From Betaproteobacteria bacterium UBA2592 (GTDB lineage Bacteria > Pseudomonadota > Gammaproteobacteria > Burkholderiales > Rhodocyclaceae), in assembly GCA_002340095.1 (NCBI GenBank), contig DDKS01000042.1, positions 1-64,000 on the forward strand: DNA of 64,000 bases, read 5' to 3'. Positions 46,001 to 54,489 of this stretch are shown here, in pieces. Below the pieces are notes generated by a model. It did not search any database. It was not told where the DNA came from and saw only the letters and a program-made list of their open reading frames with translations. How positions within the stretch are numbered: position 1 is the stretch's first letter; each line of letters opens with the position of its first letter. A program made the translations under genes and the position numbers.

Positions 46001-46077
46001 TGGTGGGTGGTACTGGACTCGAACCAGTGACCCCTGCCGTGTGAAGGCAGTGCTCATACCAACTGAGCTAACCACCC
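46001..46077 (-). tRNA. tRNA-Val (anticodon CAC)
   Basis: 77-nt cloverleaf with acceptor GGGTGGT/ACCACCC, discriminator A, encoded CCA, D-arm TTAGCTCAGTTGGTA, anticodon stem CTGCC/GGCAG with loop TTCACAC (anticodon CAC reading GTG), and T-arm GGTTCGAGTCC. The D-loop contains ATGAGC, which is tolerated. Confidence 0.92.
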
Positions 46078-46096
46078 GATGTCTCGGAAGGCGCGC

Positions 46097-46125
46097 ATTA
46101 AAACACAGTCGGAGACTGTCGTCAA
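46097..46125 (-). promoter_or_regulatory. sigma-70 promoter of tRNA-Val
   Basis: Minus-strand TTGACG (46120-46125) and TTTAAT (46097-46102) with a 17-nt spacer, about 20 nt before the tRNA 5' end. Confidence 0.75.
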
Positions 46126-46176
46126 ACTTTTTTGCTCATATAAAATGAACGGCTTTTCCCCATCTGGTCATTCATC

Positions 46177-47568
46177 ATGGTTCGCACCCGTTTTGCCCCC
46201 AGCCCCACCGGCTTCCTGCACATTGGCGGAGCCCGCACCGCCCTCTTCTCCTGGGCCTACGCCCGCCGCCACGGCGGCCAGTTCATCCTGCGCATCGAGG
46301 ATACCGACGTGGCCCGCTCCACCCCCGAAGCTGTCCAGGCCATCCTCGACGGCATGAACTGGCTGGGGCTGCAGCACGACGAAGGCCCGTTCTACCAGAT
46401 GCAGCGCATGGACCGCTACAAGCAAGTCATCCAGGAAATGCTGGCTCAAGGCAGCGCCTACCCCTGCTACACATCCCCGGAAGAACTGGACGCCCTGCGC
46501 GAAGCACAGCGCGCCCGGGGTGAAAAGCCCCGCTACGACGGCCGATGGCGCCCAGAACCGGGCAAGACCCTGCCGGAACCGCCTGCGGGAATCGCACCGG
46601 TCATCCGCTTCAGGAATCCCAAGGAAGGTGTGGTCGCCTGGGATGATCTGGTCAAGGGGCGCATCGAGTTTGCCAACGCCGAACTGGACGACCTGATCAT
46701 CGCCCGGGCCGACGGGACCCCCACGTACAACTTCTGCGTGGTGGTAGACGACTGGGACATGGGCATCACCCACGTCATCCGGGGTGACGACCACGTCAAC
46801 AACACCCCGCGCCAGATCAACATCCTCAGGGCCCTGGGGGCACAGATTCCCCGGTATGCCCATCTCTCGATGATCCTCGGCGATGACGGCACCAAACTTT
46901 CCAAGCGTCACGGGGCTGTCTCGGTCATGCAGTACGATGAGGATGGTTTCCTGCCCGAAGCCGTCATCAACTACCTGGCCCGGCTGGGTTGGTCCCACGG
47001 CGACGATGAAATCTTCAGCCGGGAGCAGTTCGTGCAGTGGTTCGACCTGGATCACATCACGCCCTCGGCAGCCCAATTCAATACCGAAAAACTGCTCTGG
47101 CTGAACCAGCATTACATGAAGCAGACTCCCGCAGCGGAACTCGCCCCCAGGATCGCCAAACGGCTCGAAGCCCGGGGCGTGAATCCCGGCAGGGGACCGG
47201 ACCTGGCCCAGGCCATCGCCCTTTATGTGGATCGCTGCAACACCCTGAACGCCCTCACGGATGCGCTGGAGGTGCTGTATATCGACATCAACCCCAGCCC
47301 GGAACTCCTGGCCCAGTACCTGAGCGAGGAAGCCAGGCCCGCTCTGGCCGACTTCGCCCGGAAACTCGAAGACGTTGCCTGGGAAACGCCGGCTATCACA
47401 ACCCTTATCAAGGAGACCATCGGCCGGCACGGATTGAAGATGCCCAAACTGGCGATGCCTCTGCGAATCCTGCTCACCGGCCAGACCCAGACGCCATCGG
47501 TGGATGCTCTGATCACCCTGATCGGCCGGGAAGGCACCTTGGCGCGCCTGGCTGGCTACCGGGCCTGA
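46177..47568 (+). CDS. gltX: glutamyl-tRNA synthetase
   Basis: Class I aminoacyl-tRNA synthetase charging tRNA-Glu. 463 aa with the HIGH-type motif in GFLHIGGARTA (residues 13-23) and the KMSKS-type KLSKRHGAV near 240, and normal length. It is transcribed away from tRNA-Val and followed by a 213-nt spacer holding the tRNA-Asp promoter. Confidence 0.96.
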   Translation: MVRTRFAPSPTGFLHIGGARTALFSWAYARRHGGQFILRIEDTDVARSTPEAVQAILDGMNWLGLQHDEGPFYQMQRMDRYKQVIQEMLAQGSAYPCYTSPEELDALREAQRARGEKPRYDGRWRPEPGKTLPEPPAGIAPVIRFRNPKEGVVAWDDLVKGRIEFANAELDDLIIARADGTPTYNFCVVVDDWDMGITHVIRGDDHVNNTPRQINILRALGAQIPRYAHLSMILGDDGTKLSKRHGAVSVMQYDEDGFLPEAVINYLARLGWSHGDDEIFSREQFVQWFDLDHITPSAAQFNTEKLLWLNQHYMKQTPAAELAPRIAKRLEARGVNPGRGPDLAQAIALYVDRCNTLNALTDALEVLYIDINPSPELLAQYLSEEARPALADFARKLEDVAWETPAITTLIKETIGRHGLKMPKLAMPLRILLTGQTQTPSVDALITLIGREGTLARLAGYRA

Positions 47569-47633
47569 ATCATGAAAATCCCGGAAAGTCGCGTAAAAAG
47601 AAGAAAAGAGACAAAAACACACTCCAAGGGCTA

Positions 47634-47662
47634 TTGTGGTACGGAGCTAGACCAGCTATAAT
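47634..47662 (+). promoter_or_regulatory. sigma-70 promoter of tRNA-Asp
   Basis: TTGTGG at 47634-47639 and a perfect TATAAT at 47657-47662 with a 17-nt spacer. Start of transcription is expected near 47669, leaving a leader of over 100 nt before the tRNA. Confidence 0.7.
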
Positions 47663-47781
47663 GCAGTCTTTCGGCAGAAGCGGCCCGTCAAGGTCGCTGT
47701 CTCAAAAGTGGGAAGCTGTTCAAGCACCCGTGGAGATGCCGGCATTTTTCGGGTGTGCTGCTACGGCAGTGCTCCATGTGC

Positions 47782-47858
47782 GGAGTGGTAGTTCAGTCGG
47801 TTAGAATACCGGCCTGTCACGCCGGGGGTCGCGGGTTCGAGTCCCGTCCACTCCGCCA
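47782..47858 (+). tRNA. tRNA-Asp (anticodon GTC)
   Basis: 77-nt cloverleaf: acceptor GGAGTGG/CCACTCC, discriminator G, encoded CCA, D-arm TAGTTCAGTCGGTTAGAATA, anticodon loop CTGTCAC in a CCGGC/GCCGG stem, T-arm CGGGTTCGAGTCCCG. Confidence 0.96.
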
Positions 47859-47865
47859 AAAATCG

Positions 47866-47898
47866 ACGCCTTGCAGAATTCCTCTGCAAGGCGTTTTT
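47866..47898 (+). terminator. intrinsic terminator after tRNA-Asp
   Basis: ACGCCTTGCAG and CTGCAAGGCGT flank an AATTCCT loop, followed by TTTTT. It starts 8 nt after the tRNA. Confidence 0.88.
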
Positions 47899-48021
47899 CA
47901 TTCGTACCTCGCCCCCCTGCTCACTCTGCCTCCGGCACCGTCCCGGCCCCGGAAGATCTTCCCCCGAGCCAAGCACGGTGCCGCCGGCGCTCGCGTGGCG
48001 AGCCGCGCCAGAAAAGCCTGT

Positions 48022-48951
48022 TCAGCGTTTTTCGAGCTGCAGATCGGCCAGCAGGCGCTTCACGGCGGCCTCATCCAGCTCCCGGCTCTGGCCACGCTTG
48101 AGCCAGGGCGGCAGCTGAAAGGGGCCGTAACGGACGCGGATCAGGCGGCTCACCTTGCAGCCCACGGCTTCGAACATGCGCCGCACTTCCCGGTTGCGCC
48201 CTTCGTAGAGGGTGACCCGGTACCAGTGATTGGCACCCTGCCCCCCTCCGTCCTCCAGGGAGGCGAACTGGGCCATGCCATCCTCGAGCATGACGCCGGC
48301 CAGCAGCTGGCGCTGGGCTTCCACCGAAAGTTCGCCCAGCACCCGGACGGCGTATTCCCGCAGCAACTGGGAGCCCGGATGCATCAGCTTGTTGGCCAGC
48401 TCGCCGGAGGTGGTAAACAAAATCAGACCGGAAGTGTTCAGGTCCAGGCGGCCGACAGCGACCCAGCGGCCGCCGCGCAGGCGCGGCAGATTGGTAAACA
48501 CATTGGGACGGCCCTCCGGATCGTCGCGGGAGACGATTTCACCTTCCGGCTTGTGGTAGAGGAGCACCCGGGGCAAACGGGTGGAGAAGTGCAGATTCAC
48601 GAGCCTGCCATTCACCTTGACCCGGTCGCCGGGGCTGACACTCTGGCCGACCTGGGCCGTCTCGCCGTTGACCTGAACCCGGCCATCGGCAATCAGGGCT
48701 TCCATTTCCCGACGGGAACCGATACCGGCCTGGGCCAGCACTTTGTGCAGGCGTTCGCTCACCGGCTCCTGAGCCGAAAGCCCCCCTCCCCGGCCGCGAC
48801 GGGCCGGAGAACGGCCCGGGGGGCCAGGCCTGGGGCGGGATGGCCGAGGTGCCGCAGCCGCCTGATCGGTCCTGGCAATGCGAGGGCGGGACTCTCGGCT
48901 TTCCGGTGCCGTCTTGGCGGGAGGGCGGAAGGGGGTTTTCTTAGGCCGCAT
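48022..48951 (-). CDS. rluB: 23S rRNA pseudouridine synthase B (RluB/RsuA family)
   Basis: 309 aa. A basic, Pro/Arg-rich N-terminal extension (about 1-60) precedes an S4 domain (RLHKVLAQAGIGSRREMEALI) and the catalytic domain with GRLDLNTSGLILFT (catalytic Asp) and GRNREVRRMFEAVG. It isomerises U2605 of 23S rRNA by family analogy. It overlaps the scpB end by 11 nt, a standard partner. Confidence 0.9.
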   Translation of the reverse strand: MRPKKTPFRPPAKTAPESRESRPRIARTDQAAAAPRPSRPRPGPPGRSPARRGRGGGLSAQEPVSERLHKVLAQAGIGSRREMEALIADGRVQVNGETAQVGQSVSPGDRVKVNGRLVNLHFSTRLPRVLLYHKPEGEIVSRDDPEGRPNVFTNLPRLRGGRWVAVGRLDLNTSGLILFTTSGELANKLMHPGSQLLREYAVRVLGELSVEAQRQLLAGVMLEDGMAQFASLEDGGGQGANHWYRVTLYEGRNREVRRMFEAVGCKVSRLIRVRYGPFQLPPWLKRGQSRELDEAAVKRLLADLQLEKR

Positions 48952-49486
48952 CGGCGAGCTCCAGGTTCGTTTGGGTCACGGCCTCCAGGGCCGGCAGTTC
49001 AGTGAGGCTTCGCAGCCCCAGATCGTCGAGGAATTTCCGGGTGGTGGCATAGAGCGCCGGGCGGCCCGGGGTTTCCCGATGTCCGACCACGTCAATCCAG
49101 CCACGCTCCTCAAGGGCGCGGATGGCATGGGTGTTGACCGCCACACCGCGGATTTCCTCGATGTCGCCCCGGGTCACGGGTTGACGGTAGGCGATGATGG
49201 CCAGGGTTTCCAACACGGCGCGGGAGTAACGGGGCGGTTTTTCCGGATTGAGCCGCTCGAGGTAGGGCATGAATTCCACCCGGGTGCGAAAGCGCCACCC
49301 GGAAGCCAACTGGACCAGCTCGGCCGGCCTGTCCTGCCATTCCTCACGAATCTTGTCGAGCAGCTTGCGCAGCACCTCGCCGGAAAGCTCCTCATCGAAC
49401 ATCTTCCGGAGATCGGCCAGGCTCAGGGGTTCCTGAGCCGCCAAGAGGGCCGCTTCAAGCACCTTCTTGATCGTCGTCAGTTCCAT
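48941..49486 (-). CDS. scpB: segregation and condensation protein B
   Basis: Winged-helix subunit of the SMC-ScpAB condensin. 181 aa with LEALLFAAQEPLS-type N terminus (LEAALLAAQEPLSLADL) and the RAVLETLAIIAYRQPVTRGDIEEIRG core. Start ATG 49486 overlaps the scpA end by 32 nt. Confidence 0.92.
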   Translation of the reverse strand: MELTTIKKVLEAALLAAQEPLSLADLRKMFDEELSGEVLRKLLDKIREEWQDRPAELVQLASGWRFRTRVEFMPYLERLNPEKPPRYSRAVLETLAIIAYRQPVTRGDIEEIRGVAVNTHAIRALEERGWIDVVGHRETPGRPALYATTRKFLDDLGLRSLTELPALEAVTQTNLELADAA

Positions 49487-50336
49487 AATTCACCTCGCTT
49501 GTGCCACTCGTGAAGGCCTGCCGTACATAAATGGGCTGAAAAGGTTCGGTCTGGGTGATCTCCACCAGCCGCTCCCGGGCCAGTTCGAGCATGGCCAGGA
49601 AATGGACCACCAGCCCCGGCGCCCCCATGGCGGGATCGAACAGGGTTTCGAACTGCACATACCCGCCCTGCTCCTTCAGCTGCCGCAGGATGATGCCCAT
49701 GTGCTCGCGCACCGACAATTCCTCCCGGCCGATCTGGTGGTGCTTGTGCAGCCGGGCCTGGCGCAGGATGCCCAGCCAGGCCTCCTTGAGGTCGTCGAGC
49801 CCCACCTCGGGATAGCGCTTGAGCAGGGTCTTCTCCACCAGGGTCTCGACCCAGAGGAAGTCCCGCTCGGCCTGGTCCAGGCCGTTGAGCTTCTGGCCGG
49901 CCAGCTTGATCTGCTCGTACTCCATCAGGCGGCGCACCAGCTCGGCCCGGGGATCCTCGGCTTCCTCCCCTTCCGCCGGCTTGGGCCGAGGCAGCAGCAT
50001 GCGCGACTTGATCTCGATGAGCATGGCGGCCATCACCAGGTATTCGGCTGCCAGCTCCAGATTCTGGGCCCGCATGGTCTCCACGTAATCCAGATACTGG
50101 CGGGTCAGCGGCGCCATGGGAATGTCGAGGATGTCGATGTTGGCCTTGCGGATCAGGTAGAGGAGCAGGTCCAGCGGCCCCTCGAAGGCGTCGAGCATGA
50201 CTTCGAGGGCATCCGGCGGAATGTAGAGATCCGCCGGCAGCGTTGCCAGGGGCTGGCCATAGATGCGGGCTAGGGCCGGTGGAAGGCCTGAGGTCTCCCC
50301 GGTCTCGGACAGCGCCTCTTCGAGCACGGCCGTCAT
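49455..50336 (-). CDS. scpA: segregation and condensation protein A
   Basis: Kleisin that links the SMC heads. 293 aa. Conserved DAFEGPLDLLLYLIRKANIDILDIPM (about 49-74) and EYLVMAAMLIEIKSRMLLP segments are visible, with a winged-helix C terminus. The start overlaps the LabN-type gene stop (ATGA). Order trpS-labN-scpA-scpB-rluB forms one transcript. Confidence 0.92.
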   Translation of the reverse strand: MTAVLEEALSETGETSGLPPALARIYGQPLATLPADLYIPPDALEVMLDAFEGPLDLLLYLIRKANIDILDIPMAPLTRQYLDYVETMRAQNLELAAEYLVMAAMLIEIKSRMLLPRPKPAEGEEAEDPRAELVRRLMEYEQIKLAGQKLNGLDQAERDFLWVETLVEKTLLKRYPEVGLDDLKEAWLGILRQARLHKHHQIGREELSVREHMGIILRQLKEQGGYVQFETLFDPAMGAPGLVVHFLAMLELARERLVEITQTEPFQPIYVRQAFTSGTSEVNYGTDDDQEGA

Positions 50337-50626
50337 TCCCCTGCCTGCTCCCGTTCCCGGTTACGGTGGATGAGCATGAGGTTGCGCACGTAGATGAGCA
50401 GCCCCAGCCCCTGGCCGAAGATGAAGACGGGGTCCTTGCGGTAGATGGCATAGGCCGTCAGCACGGCGCCCCCGGCGATGCTGAAATACCAGAAGGACAG
50501 GGGCACGACGCTCTTCCTGGCCTTCTCGCTGTGCAGCCACTGGACGATGAAACGGGCCGAGAACAGGGCCTGGCCGAGAAAACCGATGGCAATCCAGACC
50601 ATGGCCTCATCGAGGGTGAAATCCAT
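50333..50626 (-). CDS. LabN-domain membrane protein
   Basis: 97-aa, three-helix inner membrane protein of the lipid-A disaccharide synthase N-terminal (LabN) domain family: FLGQALFSARFIVQWLHSEKARKSVVP is the signature. Related proteins accompany lipid-modifying glycosyltransferases, but the biochemical role is not known. ATG 50626 shares a base with the trpS stop (TGATG) and its stop overlaps scpA. A much longer in-frame extension upstream is a trpS shadow. Confidence 0.82.
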   Translation of the reverse strand: MDFTLDEAMVWIAIGFLGQALFSARFIVQWLHSEKARKSVVPLSFWYFSIAGGAVLTAYAIYRKDPVFIFGQGLGLLIYVRNLMLIHRNREREQAGE

Positions 50627-51825
50627 CAACGGTAATCCAGACCCATGGCCTCGCGCACATCGCGCATGGTTTCCCGGGCCAGTTCCCGGGCCTTGTCGCA
50701 GCCATCGGCGATGATCCGCTTCACCCGCCCGGGGTCCTCCTGATAATGCCGGGCCCGCTCCTGCATCGGCGCCAGTTCCTTGAGGATGCCGTCGATGACC
50801 GGCTGCTTGCACTCGATGCAGCCGATGCCGGCCGTGCGGCAGCCTTCCTGAACCCAGGCCTTGCAGCCGTCGTCGGAATAGATCTGGTGCAGCTGCCAGA
50901 CCGGGCACTTCTCGGGATTGCCGGGATCGGTACGGCGCGCCCGGGCCGGGTCGGTCGGCATGGACTTGACCTTCTTGGCCACGGAATCCGCGGATTCCCG
51001 CAGGGCAATCGTGTTGCCATAGGACTTGCTCATCTTCTGACCGTCCAGGCCTGGCATCTTCGAGGCTTCGGTGAGCAGGTAGCCGGGCTCGACGAGGAGG
51101 GTCTTGCCGGTCCCCTCCAGATGCCCGAGCAGGCGCTCCCGGTCCTCGGGACAGAGGCCGGCTTCGAACAGCAGGGCCTTGGCCTTTTCCACGGCCCCCC
51201 GGTCCCCATCCTGCTGGAAGCGGGTGCGCAGGTCCTTGTAACTGCGCCGGGTCTTGCTGTTGAGGCGCTCCAGGGCGGCCTCCACCTTCTCGGCGAAGCC
51301 GGGTTCCCGGCCGTACATGTGGTTGAAGCGCCGCGCCAGTTCCCGGGTGAATTCCACATGGGGGATCTGGTCCTCGCCCACGGGCACCTTATCGGCCCGG
51401 TAGATCAGGATGTCGGCGCTCATGAGCAGGGGATAACCCAGAAAGCCGTAGGTGGACAGATCCTTGTTGGCCAGCTTTTCCTGCTGGTCCTTATAGGTGG
51501 GCACCCGTTCGAGCCAGCCCAGGGGCGTCATCATCGAAAGCAGCAGATGCAGCTCGGCGTGCTCGGGCACCCGGGACTGGATGAAGAGGGTGGCCTGCTC
51601 CGGGTCCACCCCGGCGGCCAGCCAGTCCACCACCATGTCCATGCTGTTCTGATGGATCTGGCGGGGGTCGTCGTATTGCGTGGTCAGGGCATGCCAGTCC
51701 GCCACGAAGAACAGGCAGGGATATTCATGCTGGAGTTTCACCCAGTTGGCCAATACCCCGTGGTAATGGCCGAGATGCAAGGCCCCCGTGGGGCGCATGC
51801 CGGAAAGCACTCGTTCTGCGTACAT
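50626..51825 (-). CDS. trpS: tryptophanyl-tRNA synthetase
   Basis: Class I synthetase charging tRNA-Trp. 399 aa, longer than the 334-aa E. coli enzyme because of an about 60-residue insert between the Rossmann fold and the KMSKS loop (roughly 190-250). HLGH at residues 17-20 and KMSKS near 265 are intact. A late Cys pair (CIECKQP) is present. It lies 6 nt after the M50 protease gene. Confidence 0.94.
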   Translation of the reverse strand: MYAERVLSGMRPTGALHLGHYHGVLANWVKLQHEYPCLFFVADWHALTTQYDDPRQIHQNSMDMVVDWLAAGVDPEQATLFIQSRVPEHAELHLLLSMMTPLGWLERVPTYKDQQEKLANKDLSTYGFLGYPLLMSADILIYRADKVPVGEDQIPHVEFTRELARRFNHMYGREPGFAEKVEAALERLNSKTRRSYKDLRTRFQQDGDRGAVEKAKALLFEAGLCPEDRERLLGHLEGTGKTLLVEPGYLLTEASKMPGLDGQKMSKSYGNTIALRESADSVAKKVKSMPTDPARARRTDPGNPEKCPVWQLHQIYSDDGCKAWVQEGCRTAGIGCIECKQPVIDGILKELAPMQERARHYQEDPGRVKRIIADGCDKARELARETMRDVREAMGLDYR

Positions 51826-51831
51826 GGTTCG

Positions 51832-52482
51832 TCAATACAACCGGAAAATGGATTCGATGCCATCCTGCACCAGTCCGATGATGGGCCAGAGGATCTGGCC
51901 GAGGATACCGGTGAAGAGCAGCAGGATGAGGATGGGAAAGCCGAAGGGCTCGATCCGGGCAAACTGCCAGGCCAGCCGGCCCGGCAGCAGACTCACGGCG
52001 ATCCGCCCCCCGTCCAGGGGCGGCAGAGGCAGCAGGTTGAGCACCAGCAGCACCAGGTTGACGGAAATGCCGATCTTGCTCATTTCCGACAAGGGCAGCG
52101 TGTAGAGGTTGGAGGGCAACTCCCAGGCCAGCTTCAGCAGCGCCGCCCAGAACAGGGCCATGACCAGGTTCGAGGCGGGGCCGGCCGCCGCCACCCAGAG
52201 CATGTCCCGCTTGGGATGGCGCAGGCGGCCGAAATCCACGGGAACAGGCTTGGCGTAGCCGAACAGCATCCCCCCGGACGACAGGAGCAGGATGCCCAGA
52301 GGCAGCAGGATGGTGCCGAACAGGTCGATGTGGCGCAGCGGGTTGAGGCTGATGCGCCCCGCCTGCCAGGCGGTAGGGTCGCCGAAATGGCGGGCAGCAT
52401 AACCATGGGCGGCCTCGTGCAGGGTGATCGCGAAGATCACCGGCAGGGCTGCGATGGCCACGAGCTGAATCAGGCTTTCCAT
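51832..52482 (-). CDS. site-2-protease-like membrane metalloprotease (M50)
   Basis: 216-aa polytopic membrane protein. Zinc site HEAAH at residues 22-26, with LNLLPLPPLDGG as the second metal motif near 149-160. It belongs to the small S2P-like family without a PDZ domain, so the substrate is unknown. First gene of the downstream trpS group. Confidence 0.88.
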   Translation of the reverse strand: MESLIQLVAIAALPVIFAITLHEAAHGYAARHFGDPTAWQAGRISLNPLRHIDLFGTILLPLGILLLSSGGMLFGYAKPVPVDFGRLRHPKRDMLWVAAAGPASNLVMALFWAALLKLAWELPSNLYTLPLSEMSKIGISVNLVLLVLNLLPLPPLDGGRIAVSLLPGRLAWQFARIEPFGFPILILLLFTGILGQILWPIIGLVQDGIESIFRLY

Positions 52483-52525
52483 GAACGACCGCCAAAAAGC
52501 GCCATGTTATCAGAGCCCTGCCCGA

Positions 52526-53158
52526 TCATTCGGCTTCCAGGCCGAAGGGCGTCAGGGGGCCGCGGCCCTGACGCACCAGCAACGGCGCACTCCCCGTCAG
52601 GTCGACGACCGTGGTGGGCTCGGTGCCGCACTGGCCGCCATCGAGGATCAGCTCGATCCGTCCCGAGAGGGCGTCCTGGATTTCCCAGCCCTCGGTGAGG
52701 GGGGCCTCGTAACCGGGCAACTGCAGGGTGGTGCTAAGCAGGGGCTCGCCCAGTTCCTCGAGCAGCGCCAAGGCCACGGGATGGTCGGGCACCCGCAGGC
52801 CGATGGTTTTGCGCTTGGGATGCATCACCCGCCGCGGCAGCTCCTTCGTGCCTTCCAGGATGAATACATAGCTGCCCGGCGTGGCCGCCTTGAGCAGGCG
52901 GTACTGGGCATTGTCCACCCGGGCATACCTGGCAATCTCGGACAGATCCCGGCACATCAGGGTCAGGTGGTGGCGATCATCCATCTGGCGGATGGCACGG
53001 ATGCGATCCAGGGCTTCCTTGTCGCCCAGATGGCAGGCCAGGGCGTAGCAGGAATCCGTGGGGAAGGCGACCACCGCGCCATCGCGCAGCAGTTCGGCCG
53101 CCCGGGCCAGATGGCGGCGCGGGGGAGTTTCAGGATTGACGGCAAGCAGTTGCGGCAT
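52526..53158 (-). CDS. YciO/Sua5/YrdC-family protein
   Basis: 210 aa with the YrdC fold: FPTDSCYALACHLGDKEA at the nucleotide site, then TLMCRDLSEIA and TPGSYVFILEGT. Length and the missing C-terminal Sua5 domain point to the YciO branch, a paralogue of the t6A-making TsaC with weak activity. It follows the PHP gene by 12 nt, a pairing also seen in E. coli (yciO-trpH). Confidence 0.87.
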   Translation of the reverse strand: MPQLLAVNPETPPRRHLARAAELLRDGAVVAFPTDSCYALACHLGDKEALDRIRAIRQMDDRHHLTLMCRDLSEIARYARVDNAQYRLLKAATPGSYVFILEGTKELPRRVMHPKRKTIGLRVPDHPVALALLEELGEPLLSTTLQLPGYEAPLTEGWEIQDALSGRIELILDGGQCGTEPTTVVDLTGSAPLLVRQGRGPLTPFGLEAE

Positions 53159-53170
53159 GGATCTTCGTTC

Positions 53171-54016
53171 TTACAGGTCGAGAAGGCGCCAGACAGGTTT
53201 CAGGTCTTCCGGCAAGGACGGCAGGCCACCCAGATCCACGTAGCTCTCCCCGGCCCCATGGAAATCCGAGCCCCGGGAGGCATGGAAAGCGAAATGCCGC
53301 GCCAGGCGGGCGTAATGCAACACATGATCGGGACTGTGGCTGCCACAGACCACCTCGATGGCCTGCCCGCCCAGGTCCTTGAAATCGCTGAGGAAACGGC
53401 GCATCTGGGCATTGGAAATCTTGTAGCGGGCAGGATGGGCGACCACCGCCACGCCACCGGCCGCATGGATCCAACCCATGGCATCCCCGAGGCTGGCCCA
53501 GCGGTGCTCCACGTAGCCCGGCTTGCCCGGCACCAGATAATGGTCAAAAACGTTGCGGGGCTCCTTGAAGAGGCCGATCTCCACCAGATGCCGGGCGAAA
53601 TGGGACCGGGAAATCAGCAGGGGATTGCCCGCATGGCGCATGGCCCCCTCGAACACCCCGGGAATACCGATGGCAGCAAACGCATCCCCCATGCGCCGGG
53701 CCCGCTCCACCCGGCCGCCGCGCACGGAGGCCAGACCGGCCACCAGATCGGGGTGGGAGGCATCGAAGCCCAGCCCCACCACATGGATGGGGTGGTTTTC
53801 CCACTCGATGGAGATTTCCACCCCATTGACCAGGACCAGTTCCGCCGCTGCTGCCGCCTGACGGGCTTCGGGCAAGCCGTCGATGTCGTCATGATCGGTC
53901 AGCGCCAGATGGCTGACGCCACGATCAGCGGCGCGGGCCACCACCTGGGCCGGCGGCAGCAGACCATCGGACACGGTGGAATGGCAATGGAAATCGAAAT
54001 TGATGGGGGATGACAC
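53171..54016 (-). CDS. PHP-domain phosphoesterase (RNase AM/TrpH-like)
   Basis: About 281 aa. Metal-binding PHP motifs: FDFHCHSTVSDG at the N terminus, LTDHDDIDG, a VEISIEWEN segment, PARYKIS and a late SDFHG. Members cleave 3',5'-bisphosphonucleotides and trim RNA 5' ends. No ATG fits, and GTG 54016 is taken as the start because the conserved domain begins five codons later; there is no clear ribosome site and the start is uncertain. Confidence 0.85.
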   Translation of the reverse strand: MSSPINFDFHCHSTVSDGLLPPAQVVARAADRGVSHLALTDHDDIDGLPEARQAAAAAELVLVNGVEISIEWENHPIHVVGLGFDASHPDLVAGLASVRGGRVERARRMGDAFAAIGIPGVFEGAMRHAGNPLLISRSHFARHLVEIGLFKEPRNVFDHYLVPGKPGYVEHRWASLGDAMGWIHAAGGVAVVAHPARYKISNAQMRRFLSDFKDLGGQAIEVVCGSHSPDHVLHYARLARHFAFHASRGSDFHGAGESYVDLGGLPSLPEDLKPVWRLLDL

Positions 54017-54152
54017 AGGCAGGAAGCACCGCAAAACGCGGATGCTAGCACACTCGCGCCCCTTTCCCGGCGCGGGATCGCATCCCCGGACGAGAAAAAC
54101 CCGGCGGCCCGGCCTGCCATCCCAGGACTGGCGCGGCCCCACAGCACGGCTG

Positions 54153-54181
54153 TTGCCAGTTGCCCGCCCCCCCTTTATAGT
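54153..54181 (+). promoter_or_regulatory. sigma-70 promoter of gcv operon
   Basis: TTGCCA (54153-54158) and TATAGT (54176-54181) with a 17-nt spacer. Transcription would begin near 54188, right at the start of the glycine riboswitch. Confidence 0.7.
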
Positions 54182-54192
54182 GCGCTCCGTTC

Positions 54193-54405
54193 CATGGGAG
54201 AGGGCTCGTTGCACACGGGCCGCCGAAGGCGCAACGCACCCGCAAACGCTCAGGCAAAAGGACCATGGAACCGGTCGGACAGCCCTGTGCCCGTGCGGCC
54301 GCAACTCTGGAGAGCTGGCACCCGTCACCACGCGCGGTGCCCACCGATGGGGCAAACGGCCTGCAGCACCGGGCCGCAATCTCTCAGGTATCGAGGACAG
54401 AGGGG
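54193..54405 (+). ncRNA. tandem glycine riboswitch
   Basis: Leader of the gcv operon. Characteristic conserved blocks occur twice: GGGAGAGG with CTCAGGCAAAAGGACC and GGTCGGACAG (first aptamer), then CTCTGGAGAG, CACCGATGGGGCAAA and CTCTCAGGTATCGAGGACAG (second aptamer). Glycine binding is known to turn on gcv genes. About 84 nt of expression platform separate it from gcvT. Confidence 0.9.
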
Positions 54406-54489
54406 TGAACCGCAAGCCTTGCGATGCCGGGCATGCGATTCACCCGTATTCTCGAAACCGCATCAAAAGATGCTCGCAAGGGATTGATT

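Noticed and set aside
50333..50908. Long minus-strand frame (191 codons) covering the LabN gene
   Set aside because: Only the last 97 codons match a family; the upstream part is an out-of-frame shadow of trpS.
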